From the NCBI GenBank assembly GCA_035505955.1, contig DATJQH010000105.1, positions 1-60,598 on the forward strand: 60,598 nt of DNA, given 5' to 3'. This DNA is from Fen-999 sp035505955 (lineage in GTDB: Bacteria > Pseudomonadota > Gammaproteobacteria > Burkholderiales > Rhodocyclaceae). Numbering within the stretch: position 1 is the stretch's first letter; each line of letters starts with the position of its first letter. The notes under the pieces were generated by a model. The model was not told the origin of the DNA, ran no database searches, and worked only from the letters and a program-made list of their open reading frames with translations. Below, in pieces: positions 54,718 through 60,598 of this stretch. The translations under genes and the position numbers were made by a program.

Positions 54718-54806
54718 CAGCGCCTCCGCAGCTTCTCGAAGAACGGGACCAGCGCCGCGGTCAGGGCGAAGAAGCCGACGACCAGGACAATGAAGAGCGC
54801 ATCCAT
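54717..54806 (-). CDS. 29-residue membrane peptide ahead of kdpF
   Basis: A 30-codon frame (29 residues plus stop). It begins MDALFIVLVVGFFALTAALV and ends in a basic tail, EKLRRR. CAAGGAGGTGCC directly upstream gives one of the strongest Shine-Dalgarno matches in the window, 4 bases before the ATG. Its TGA overlaps the kdpF ATG by one base. The first four residues (MDAL) repeat those of KdpF, and both are single helices, so this could be a second KdpF-like subunit or a leader. It is the first gene of the kdp operon. I know of no settled name. Confidence 0.7.
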   Translation of the reverse strand: MDALFIVLVVGFFALTAALVPFFEKLRRR

Positions 54807-54889
54807 GGCACCTCCTTGAGGTTTGCTTTCGACGCTTCGCACTCTAGACGGCGCGGGATCAAGACGTGGCAAAAAATGACGGGGACAAG

Positions 54890-54908
54890 CGCTAAGAAAC
54901 CGCTAAGA
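54890..54908. promoter_or_regulatory. 11-bp-phased direct repeat, candidate KdpE operator
   Basis: CGCTAAGA occurs at 54890-54897 and again at 54901-54908, exactly 11 bases apart. Two direct half-sites one helical turn apart are what OmpR/PhoB-type regulators such as KdpE bind. The site lies about 85 bases upstream of the first gene of the kdp operon. It has not been matched to a known KdpE consensus. Confidence 0.45.
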
Positions 54909-54927
54909 CATCGCGACTATTCAATCG

Positions 54928-54957
54928 CCAAGAGTCAGCCCCCGCGGTACGCCGTGC
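54928..54957 (-). repeat. Interspersed repeat, copy 9 (intergenic)
   Basis: On the minus strand: GCAC, then GGCGTACCGCGGGGGCTGAC, then TCTT. It lies in the 179-base gap between the kdp operon and the divergent hydrolase-like gene, 28 bases before that gene's start. Confidence 0.87.
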
Positions 54958-54985
54958 GGACCCCTTGGCTAGTATCATTCCGGCC

Positions 54986-55657
54986 ATGGCGATGAAACTG
55001 CGTCACACCGAAATCGGCCTGCCCGCCGGCGAAACCTGGCTGGACGGCATCCTCGCCCACCATCCGGAAGTGCCCGGACTGATCGTGCAGCTGGAGCGCG
55101 GCGGCGCGGCCTTGCGCACATCGCGCGGCGCCTTCATCAACGACGCACTGAAGGCCGCCGGCTTTGCCACCTTCCACGTCGGCCTCCTGAGCCACGACGA
55201 GGAGAAGCGCATACCGGAACAGTGGCACCACGTCGCGGCGCTGACCTCGCGTGCCTATGCCGTCCTGGAATGGATTGCCCACCAGCCGGCACTGGCGAAA
55301 CTGCCGATCGGCATGATCGGCCGCGACACGGCCGCGGCGGCGATGATCCGCGTGGCCGCGCGCGAAGACACGCCGTTGAAGGCCCTGGTCAGTCGCAGCG
55401 GCCGGCCCGATTTTGCGGGCCTCGAACCCCTGGAAGCGCTGCGGGTGCCGATCCAGTTCGTCGTCGGCGAACTCGACGAGGAAGGCCCCGGCCCGAACCG
55501 GATGGCCCACGACCGCATGACATGCGAGCGTGAACTGGTCATCATTCCCGGCGCCTCGCACGTGTTCGAGGAACTGGGCACGATGGAAGAGGCAACGCGC
55601 CACATCGTCGAGTGGTTCCAGCGCTGGATGCCCCCAAACCCGCCCGAGGCGGCGTGA
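54986..55657 (+). CDS. Dienelactone-hydrolase-like alpha/beta-hydrolase, nucleophile changed
   Basis: A 223-residue cytosolic protein of the alpha/beta-hydrolase group often fused to phosphoribosyltransferases. Recognisable parts are GLIVQLERGGAALRTSR, the nucleophile-elbow region, LVSRSGRPDFAG, VGELDEEGPG and the histidine in PGASHVFEELG. The elbow reads GMIGRDTAAAA where relatives usually have a serine (GASTGAAAA type), so the nucleophile appears to be Asp or lost. ATG 54986 (MAMKLRH) is preferred over 54965. Its stop overlaps the pentahaem cytochrome gene (GTGA), tying it to the molybdoenzyme operon. Confidence 0.8.
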   Translation: MAMKLRHTEIGLPAGETWLDGILAHHPEVPGLIVQLERGGAALRTSRGAFINDALKAAGFATFHVGLLSHDEEKRIPEQWHHVAALTSRAYAVLEWIAHQPALAKLPIGMIGRDTAAAAMIRVAAREDTPLKALVSRSGRPDFAGLEPLEALRVPIQFVVGELDEEGPGPNRMAHDRMTCERELVIIPGASHVFEELGTMEEATRHIVEWFQRWMPPNPPEAA

Positions 55658-56436
55658 AGACGGTTCTCTGGATCGGCGCGGCTGCGGTGGTCGCCGTCGT
55701 CGCCCTGCTTCTTTCCGTGGGCCTCGACAGGTTGTCGACGCCGCTCGCGCCTCCGGCCCCCGACCACCTGCGCGCAAGTTTCGATCCGCTGCACTTCAAG
55801 CCGGCCGCGCTCACTGCCACCGACGGGCAATGCCTGGCCTGCCACCGGGAGGTCATCGAGGACCGCGTGCTCGAACGCTCGCCGTCCGGGCTCACCGCCG
55901 CGGCAGTGCGCGCGCCCTACCAGCGGCTATCCACCTACGCCGGTGACCAGGAGACCTTCCATCGCCGGCATCTGGTCACGCCCCTGGCGAAGCAGTTGAT
56001 GAACCTCCACTGCAGCACGTGCCACCAGGGCCTCGACCCGCGCGACGAGGCACCGGGCACGTCGGCCACCGCGCCGGCGCAGGAGGACGCCGGCTTCGTG
56101 CTGCGCAAGCAGGTGAATCCCGAGAGGACCTGCCTCAAGTGCCACGGCCAGATGAACGTCGCCGTGATGGGCCTGGGCGGACCCTGGCCCGAGGTCGCGG
56201 GCGAGCAGGCGCGCGGCTGCTTTACCTGCCACGACAAGAAGCGCACCAACCGCCACAACGTCGATTACCTGAACGCCAACGCCATTGAGGCAGCCGGCGC
56301 CGCCAACGCCGACGTCTGTTATGGCTGCCACGGCGGCCGGGCGTGGTATCGCATGATCTATCCCTACACGCGCCATCCGTGGCCGGGCATGCCGAAGAAG
56401 ACGCCCGAGTGGGCGAAGGGAAGGCCGACCGAATGA
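55654..56436 (+). CDS. Membrane-anchored pentahaem cytochrome c
   Basis: A 260-residue protein from GTG 55654. An N-terminal uncleaved-type helix (VLWIGAAAVVAVVALLLSVGL) is followed by a periplasmic part with five CxxCH haem sites: CLACH, CSTCH, CLKCH, CFTCH and CYGCH. It is coupled by 4-nt overlaps to the hydrolase-like gene before and the molybdopterin subunit after. It is probably the electron carrier between the quinone pool or other cytochromes and that enzyme, in place of a DmsC/NrfD-type membrane subunit, which is absent. The direction of electron flow is not decidable. Confidence 0.88.
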   Translation: MKTVLWIGAAAVVAVVALLLSVGLDRLSTPLAPPAPDHLRASFDPLHFKPAALTATDGQCLACHREVIEDRVLERSPSGLTAAAVRAPYQRLSTYAGDQETFHRRHLVTPLAKQLMNLHCSTCHQGLDPRDEAPGTSATAPAQEDAGFVLRKQVNPERTCLKCHGQMNVAVMGLGGPWPEVAGEQARGCFTCHDKKRTNRHNVDYLNANAIEAAGAANADVCYGCHGGRAWYRMIYPYTRHPWPGMPKKTPEWAKGRPTE

Positions 56437-58982
56437 GCGACGACGCAATCCTCAATCCCGCGCGGCGCAGCTTCCTCAAGGTCGCGGCGGCATCGGGCGC
56501 CGCGGCCGGCCTGTTCCGCTATGGTCTGGAAAGCCGCGAGGCGGGCGCGTTTCCGTATGCGCCCTACCCCAAGGACGACGAACTCGAAACCGTCGTCACT
56601 TCCTGCGACCACAACTGCGGCTCGCGCCACATTCTGGTCGCGCACAGGAAGGACGGCGTCATCGTGCGCCTGTCGTCCGACGACGGCCGTTACGACGCTG
56701 ACGGCGCCTTCGGCAAGGAGAGCGCGCAGGCGCTGCAGCTGCGCGCCTGCCTGCGCGGCCGCGCCTACCGCACGCGCATCTATTCGCCCGAGCGCCTGCT
56801 CTACCCGATGCTGCGCGTCGGAGAACGCGGCGAGGGCAAGTTCAAGCGCGCGACCTGGGACGAAGCCCTCGACTACGTGGCGAAGAAGATGATCGCCATC
56901 AAGCGCGAATACGGACCCACGGCCATCCTCGACCAGGCCTACGCCGGCGCCTCCTTCGGCGTGCTGCACAAGTCGGACCAGATCGAGGGCCTGCTGGCGC
57001 GCTTCCTCGGCCTGTTCGGCTGCCGCACGAGTTCATGGTCGGTGCCGAGCAACCAGGCCAATGCCTCCAGTTCCCAGTGGACCTTCGGCACCATCGAGGA
57101 CGGCAACGAGGACGACGCTTTCGCACACTCGAAGCTCATCGTCATGTGGGGCTGGAATCCCGCCTACACCTTCCACGGCGGCAACACCTTCTACCACATG
57201 CGCATGGCGAAGCAGAACGGCTGCCGGTTCGTGGTCGTCGACCCGCAGTACACCGATTCCGCCGCCGCCTATGACGCCTGGTGGATCCCGATCCGCCCGA
57301 ACACGGATGCCGCGATGATGGCCGGCATGGCGCACCACATCTTCGCGCACAACCTTCAGGACCAGAAATTCATCGATCGCTTCTGCCAGGGCATGGACGC
57401 CGGCACCCTGCCGGGCTGGGCGAAGGGCAGCGAAAGCTTCAAGGACTACATCCTCGGCAAGTTCGACCACACGCCGAAGACGCCGGAATGGGCCGAGGCG
57501 ATCTGCGGCGTGCCGGCGGCGGACATCAGGAAACTGGCGCAGATGCTTGCCACGACGAAACCTGCGGCGCTGAAGGCCTCGTGGGCGCCGGGGCGCGTCG
57601 CACACGGCGAACAGTACGCGCGCATGGCTGCGGCGCTGCAGGCGATGACGGGCAACATCGGCATCCTCGGCGGCTCGGCCGAGGGCGTGGGCAAGGGCTG
57701 GCACGCCGAGGCGATCGCCTATCCCTACGACGGCTACGCCAACATCTGGTACGCCAGCATCAAGTCGGACCGCTGGGCGCACTGCGTGCTGAACTACCCG
57801 GACGTCAAGCGCGAGGAGATCGGCTGCTGGCCGCGCGACGACGAGTACGACGGCAGGATCCCGAACATCAAGGCGCTCTTCTGGCAGGGCTCGGACTGGT
57901 TCAACCAGCTCACCAACATCAACAAGGAAATCGAGGCCATCCGGAAGCTCGAACTGGTCGTCTGCATGGATTCGACCATGACGCCGTCGGGCCAGTGGGC
58001 CGACGTGCTGCTGCCGATCGCCACGCACTTCGAGCGCCACGACGTCGCCCTGCCCTGGTACAAGGGCCACTACTACATCCACCGGCCGAAGGTGATCGAA
58101 CCGCTGGGCGAATCGAAGACCGACTTCCAGGTGTTCACCGAGCTTGCGTATCGCATCGAGCGGATCGACGACACGATGGCCGACTTCGCGAAACGCTACA
58201 ACCCGAAGGCCGACCGCAGCTACTTCGCCAATCCCGATGCGGTCGACGAAGCCTATCTCGCCGACTGGTGGCGGCGCGTGCAGGAACGCCAGGACGTCAC
58301 GATGTCGTGGGACGACTTCAAGCGCCACGGGGTCTACAAGTTCGTCTTCGACCAGCCGCGCGTCGCTTTCCGCGAACAGATCGAGAACGGCAAGCCTTTC
58401 GAGACGCCCTCCGGCAAGATCGAAATCCTGTCGACCACGCTGGCGCGCGTGAAGGATTGGACGCGCACGCAGTGGGGCGTACCGATCCCGCTGATCCCGA
58501 AATGGATCGAGCCCTTCGAATCGCTGAACCATCCGAAGGCCAAGGACTTTCCCTTCCACATGGTGACGCCGCACCCGCGCTGGCGCACGCACTCGATCTT
58601 CCACAACACGCCCTGGCTGCGCGAGACCTACCAGCAGGAACTGACCATGAACGCCGCCGACGCCGCGAAGCTCGGCCTGCGTACCGGCGACATCGTCGAA
58701 GCCTGGAACGAGCGCGGCCGCGTCGTCGTGCCCATCTACGTCACGGAGCGCTGCATGCCCGGCGTTGTCGCATTGCACGAAGGCGCGTGGATGGATCGCG
58801 ATGCCAACGGCGTCGACCGCGCCGGCAACCCGGACTTCCTGACGCTCGACGCACCGAGCCCGGCCGGCGCCTTCGCCTTCAACACCATCCTGGTCAACGT
58901 GAAGAAGACGGACCTCGACCATCGTCCCGGCTGGGACGTGCAGTCGACCGCGCGCTCCTTCATCTTCCGGCGCGACAAATGA
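56433..58982 (+). CDS. Tat-exported molybdopterin oxidoreductase catalytic subunit (DMSO reductase family)
   Basis: An 849-residue enzyme. The Tat signal is NPARRSFLKVAAASGAAAG (RRxFLK). An FeS-binding segment follows near residue 50: CDHNCGSRH, then ACLRGR about 55 residues later. The usual CxxxCxxxC reads CxxxCxxxH here, so the third ligand is His. The molybdopterin domains follow (SKLIVMWGWNPAYT, FVVVDPQYTDSAAAYDAWWIPIRPNTDAAMMAGM in part, MTGNIGILGGSAEGVG) and the C-terminal dinucleotide-binding domain (TPHPRWRTHS). The general build is like DmsA/PhsA-type subunits, but the substrate is unknown. ATG 56433 overlaps the cytochrome gene stop. Confidence 0.92.
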   Translation: MSDDAILNPARRSFLKVAAASGAAAGLFRYGLESREAGAFPYAPYPKDDELETVVTSCDHNCGSRHILVAHRKDGVIVRLSSDDGRYDADGAFGKESAQALQLRACLRGRAYRTRIYSPERLLYPMLRVGERGEGKFKRATWDEALDYVAKKMIAIKREYGPTAILDQAYAGASFGVLHKSDQIEGLLARFLGLFGCRTSSWSVPSNQANASSSQWTFGTIEDGNEDDAFAHSKLIVMWGWNPAYTFHGGNTFYHMRMAKQNGCRFVVVDPQYTDSAAAYDAWWIPIRPNTDAAMMAGMAHHIFAHNLQDQKFIDRFCQGMDAGTLPGWAKGSESFKDYILGKFDHTPKTPEWAEAICGVPAADIRKLAQMLATTKPAALKASWAPGRVAHGEQYARMAAALQAMTGNIGILGGSAEGVGKGWHAEAIAYPYDGYANIWYASIKSDRWAHCVLNYPDVKREEIGCWPRDDEYDGRIPNIKALFWQGSDWFNQLTNINKEIEAIRKLELVVCMDSTMTPSGQWADVLLPIATHFERHDVALPWYKGHYYIHRPKVIEPLGESKTDFQVFTELAYRIERIDDTMADFAKRYNPKADRSYFANPDAVDEAYLADWWRRVQERQDVTMSWDDFKRHGVYKFVFDQPRVAFREQIENGKPFETPSGKIEILSTTLARVKDWTRTQWGVPIPLIPKWIEPFESLNHPKAKDFPFHMVTPHPRWRTHSIFHNTPWLRETYQQELTMNAADAAKLGLRTGDIVEAWNERGRVVVPIYVTERCMPGVVALHEGAWMDRDANGVDRAGNPDFLTLDAPSPAGAFAFNTILVNVKKTDLDHRPGWDVQSTARSFIFRRDK

Positions 58983-59638
58983 GCAACCTGGACAAGGAAC
59001 GTGTAAAGGCCGCGCTGCGGCGCAAGCTGGACCAGACCGAAAAGCCGGTGAAGCCGGCCGTGCAGCTCGGCTTCGTGCATCACAACGTCGATTGCATCGG
59101 CTGCCGCTCCTGCGAGATCGCCTGCAAGGACAAGAACGGCCTGCCGCCCGGTCCGCGCTTCCGGCGCGTGATGTACGTCGAGGGTGGCACGTTTCCCGAC
59201 GTGTTCGCCTACAAGGTGAACATGGCCTGCAACCATTGCGCCGATCCGGCCTGCCTGCCGACCTGCCCGACCGGCGCGATCTGGAAGCGCGAGGCCGACG
59301 GCATCGTCGACATCGACTCGACGCTGTGCATCGGCTGCCGACGCTGCGAAGCGGCCTGCCCCTACGGCGCGCCACAGTGGGACCCGGTGGCGAAGATCGT
59401 CAAGAAGTGCAACATGTGCGTGGATGAAATCGAGGCCGGCCGCAAGCCGTACTGCGTCATGGGCTGCCTGATGCGCGTGCTCGACATCGGCCCGATCGAC
59501 AAGTTGCGTGCCGGCACCTGGCCGACCACCGCCATGGGTCCGCACGACCAGCCGGTGCGGCAGGTGAAGAACATGGCGAACCCGGAACTCACGAATCCTT
59601 CCATCGTTTTCGTCGCGCATCCGAAAGGCAAGGCGTGA
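58979..59638 (+). CDS. Four-cluster ferredoxin subunit (DmsB-like)
   Basis: A 219-residue electron-transfer subunit with four [4Fe-4S] cysteine groups: CIGCRSCEIAC, CNHCADPACLPTC, CIGCRRCEAACP, and CNMC paired with CVMGC. It has no Tat signal, so it would be exported together with the Tat-bearing catalytic subunit. It overlaps that gene by 4 nt and the TorD-like gene by 4 nt. It passes electrons between the pentahaem cytochrome and the molybdenum subunit. Confidence 0.94.
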   Translation: MSNLDKERVKAALRRKLDQTEKPVKPAVQLGFVHHNVDCIGCRSCEIACKDKNGLPPGPRFRRVMYVEGGTFPDVFAYKVNMACNHCADPACLPTCPTGAIWKREADGIVDIDSTLCIGCRRCEAACPYGAPQWDPVAKIVKKCNMCVDEIEAGRKPYCVMGCLMRVLDIGPIDKLRAGTWPTTAMGPHDQPVRQVKNMANPELTNPSIVFVAHPKGKA

Positions 59639-60255
59639 GCGCACTGCTGGCCGCCATCGCCGAGGACGCCGAGGCCCTCGCGGCGCTGCACGATCGTGAG
59701 CTGACGCCGGCCATGATCGCAGCGCTGCGCGAGGCGGACTTCCCGCGCTGCCTCGCGCTGCTGCCGCGCACCGAAAAGGCGGCTGGCGCCTGGCGCGCGA
59801 TGGCCGCCGCGGTGGCGCAACTGCCCGCGCCTGACGATGCGCTGGCGCTCGACGACCTCGCGGCCGAATACGCAGCGATCTACCTCACCGGTGCTTACGG
59901 CGCCTCACCCTGCGAGTCGATGTGGACCGACGACGACGGCCTCAACTGCCAGGCGGCAATGTTCGAGTGGCGCGCGCTGCACGACGCCATCGGCCTTGCC
60001 ACGCCCGACTGGCGCCAACGACCCGACGATCATCTGGTACTGCAACTGCTCCATATTGCGGCATCCGCACGGCGTCCCACGAGCACTGACTTTGGCGATG
60101 AACTCATCCGAGTCCTCGACGACCACGTCCTGCGCTGGCTGCCGCAGTTCGCGGCACGCGTGGCAGGACGAAGCGCATCCGGCTTCTACGCGGCGCTCGC
60201 AGTGCTGACGGCGGAATGGGCATGGAGCGCGCGCGCGGCAATCGCGCGTCCGTAG
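59635..60255 (+). CDS. TorD/DmsD-family molybdoenzyme chaperone
   Basis: A 206-residue all-helical cytosolic chaperone that would hold the molybdopterin subunit until cofactor insertion and guard its Tat signal. LAAEYAAIYLTGAYGASPCESMW is the family core (TorD Y/FxxLF...P.ES type), and DDHVLRWLPQFAARV is the typical later helix. GTG 59635 overlaps the ferredoxin gene (GTGA). A copy of the interspersed repeat lies in a loop between helices and is read as ARRPTSTDF. It is the last gene of the operon. Confidence 0.9.
   Translation: MSALLAAIAEDAEALAALHDRELTPAMIAALREADFPRCLALLPRTEKAAGAWRAMAAAVAQLPAPDDALALDDLAAEYAAIYLTGAYGASPCESMWTDDDGLNCQAAMFEWRALHDAIGLATPDWRQRPDDHLVLQLLHIAASARRPTSTDFGDELIRVLDDHVLRWLPQFAARVAGRSASGFYAALAVLTAEWAWSARAAIARP
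60067..60096 (+). repeat. Interspersed repeat, copy 10 (inside torD-like gene)
   Basis: GCACGGCGT, CCCACGAGCA, CTGACTTTGG. Same strand as the gene but read in the third frame (ARRTTGADS, here ARRPTSTDF). About five differences from the consensus. Confidence 0.68.
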
Positions 60256-60279
60256 CGGAGTCGTCGCGGGCTGCCCCGC

Positions 60280-60285
60280 TATAAT
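60280..60285 (+). promoter_or_regulatory. -10 box upstream of mfd
   Basis: A perfect TATAAT 27 bases before the mfd start. No good -35 box is visible at 16-18 bases upstream. Confidence 0.4.
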
Positions 60286-60312
60286 TTCGCTCCGCAGTTT
60301 CGAACGTCCGCC

Positions 60313-60598
60313 GTGTCCCAACCCCGACCCCGCCTGCTCTCGCTGCCTGCTGCGCCCAAGTCTGGCGTCCGCGTAGACCTGCCTGCGCTCGCCGGCTCCG
60401 CCGATGCGCTGATGGTCGCGGAGCTCGCGCAGCCGGGTCGCCTGCTGCTGGTCGTCACGTCGAACCCGCTCGACGCCCAGCGCCTCACCGAGGAAGTTGC
60501 GTGGTTTCAGCCTGCGCTGCGAGTGCATCTGCTGCCCGACTGGGAGACGCTGCCCTACGACAGCTTTTCGCCGCACCACGACCTGATCTCGGAACGGC
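60313..60598 (+). CDS. mfd: Transcription-repair coupling factor Mfd, N-terminal part (runs off window)
   Basis: The frame opens at GTG 60313 and stays open to the last base, about 95 codons. The product ends in the segment LLPDWETLPYDSFSPHHDL, the conserved UvrB-homology beginning of Mfd. Mfd removes stalled RNA polymerase and recruits UvrA; the full protein is about 1150 residues. Downstream domains lie outside the window. No alternative start fits better. Confidence 0.9.
   Translation, partial: MSQPRPRLLSLPAAPKSGVRVDLPALAGSADALMVAELAQPGRLLLVVTSNPLDAQRLTEEVAWFQPALRVHLLPDWETLPYDSFSPHHDLISER

Noticed and set aside
58476..58500. GGCGTACCGATCCCGCTGAT in the molybdopterin gene as a repeat copy
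   Set aside because: The first eight bases match, but the GGGGCTGACT half is poor, and the encoded residues are in a conserved part of the enzyme.
57033..59375. A 780-codon minus-strand frame across the molybdopterin subunit
   Set aside because: Composition-driven shadow; the plus strand holds a complete conserved enzyme.

Overview
The window is about 60.6 kb of GC-rich (by eye roughly 65%) bacterial chromosome. Gene content and gene order (acnB, uup, alr-radA, lplT, tsaB-rimI-udg, ompR-envZ, ispD-ispF-thpR, a DUF1800/DUF1501 pair, kdp, mfd) point to a betaproteobacterium, perhaps near the Rhodocyclales. That placement is inferred from remembered gene orders, not from a search. Genes are packed tightly, many overlapping by 4 nt (ATGA or GTGA). 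No stretch above about 180 bases lacks a gene. I see no rRNA, tRNA, CRISPR array, transposase or prophage.

Layout. 1-8.3 kb: 3' part of acnB, an S41-protease lipoprotein, a TolA/TonB-like coiled-coil protein, an orphan HicA-like protein, the ABC-F ATPase Uup and two small hypothetical proteins. 8.4-18.9 kb: a signalling block. A 7TM hybrid kinase and its REC-AraC regulator face away from a five-gene run encoding an HD-GYP phosphodiesterase, a lone receiver, a hemerythrin-histidine kinase, a PAS-GGDEF-EAL-REC protein and MoaA. 18.8-30.7 kb: housekeeping genes in compact operons (LysR-alr-radA-FtsX-like permease; lplT; lemA with two TPM-domain proteins; tsaB-rimI-udg). 30.8-37.7 kb: ompR-envZ, a glycosyltransferase-like protein and a truncated haemoglobin, then a chemoreceptor and ispD-ispF-thpR. 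37.8-44.9 kb: the MEMO/AMMECR1/radical-SAM trio, a beta-helix lipoprotein and a DUF1800/DUF1501 pair. 44.9-54.8 kb: a potassium operon in the order small ORF-kdpF-A-B-C-D-E-kup. 55-60.3 kb: a five-gene operon for an exported molybdopterin oxidoreductase (alpha/beta-hydrolase-like protein, pentahaem cytochrome c, Tat-exported catalytic subunit, four-cluster ferredoxin subunit, TorD chaperone). The window ends in the 5' end of mfd.

The most unusual signal is a short, non-palindromic interspersed repeat of about 30 bp with core GGCGTACCACGGGGGCTGAC. I find ten copies in both orientations. Three lie between genes and seven lie inside protein-coding genes (FtsX-like permease, udg, envZ, thpR, MEMO-like gene, kdpD, torD-like gene). 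In those genes it is read through in four different frames and falls mostly in linkers or loops. Five of the six frames of the repeat are free of stops, which would let it sit inside genes. I do not recognise it as a named element.

Other points of note are the molybdoenzyme operon with an altered FeS-binding motif, a hemerythrin/c-di-GMP breakdown module, a 29-codon membrane-peptide gene ahead of kdpF, and an 11-bp-phased direct repeat that could be the KdpE operator.
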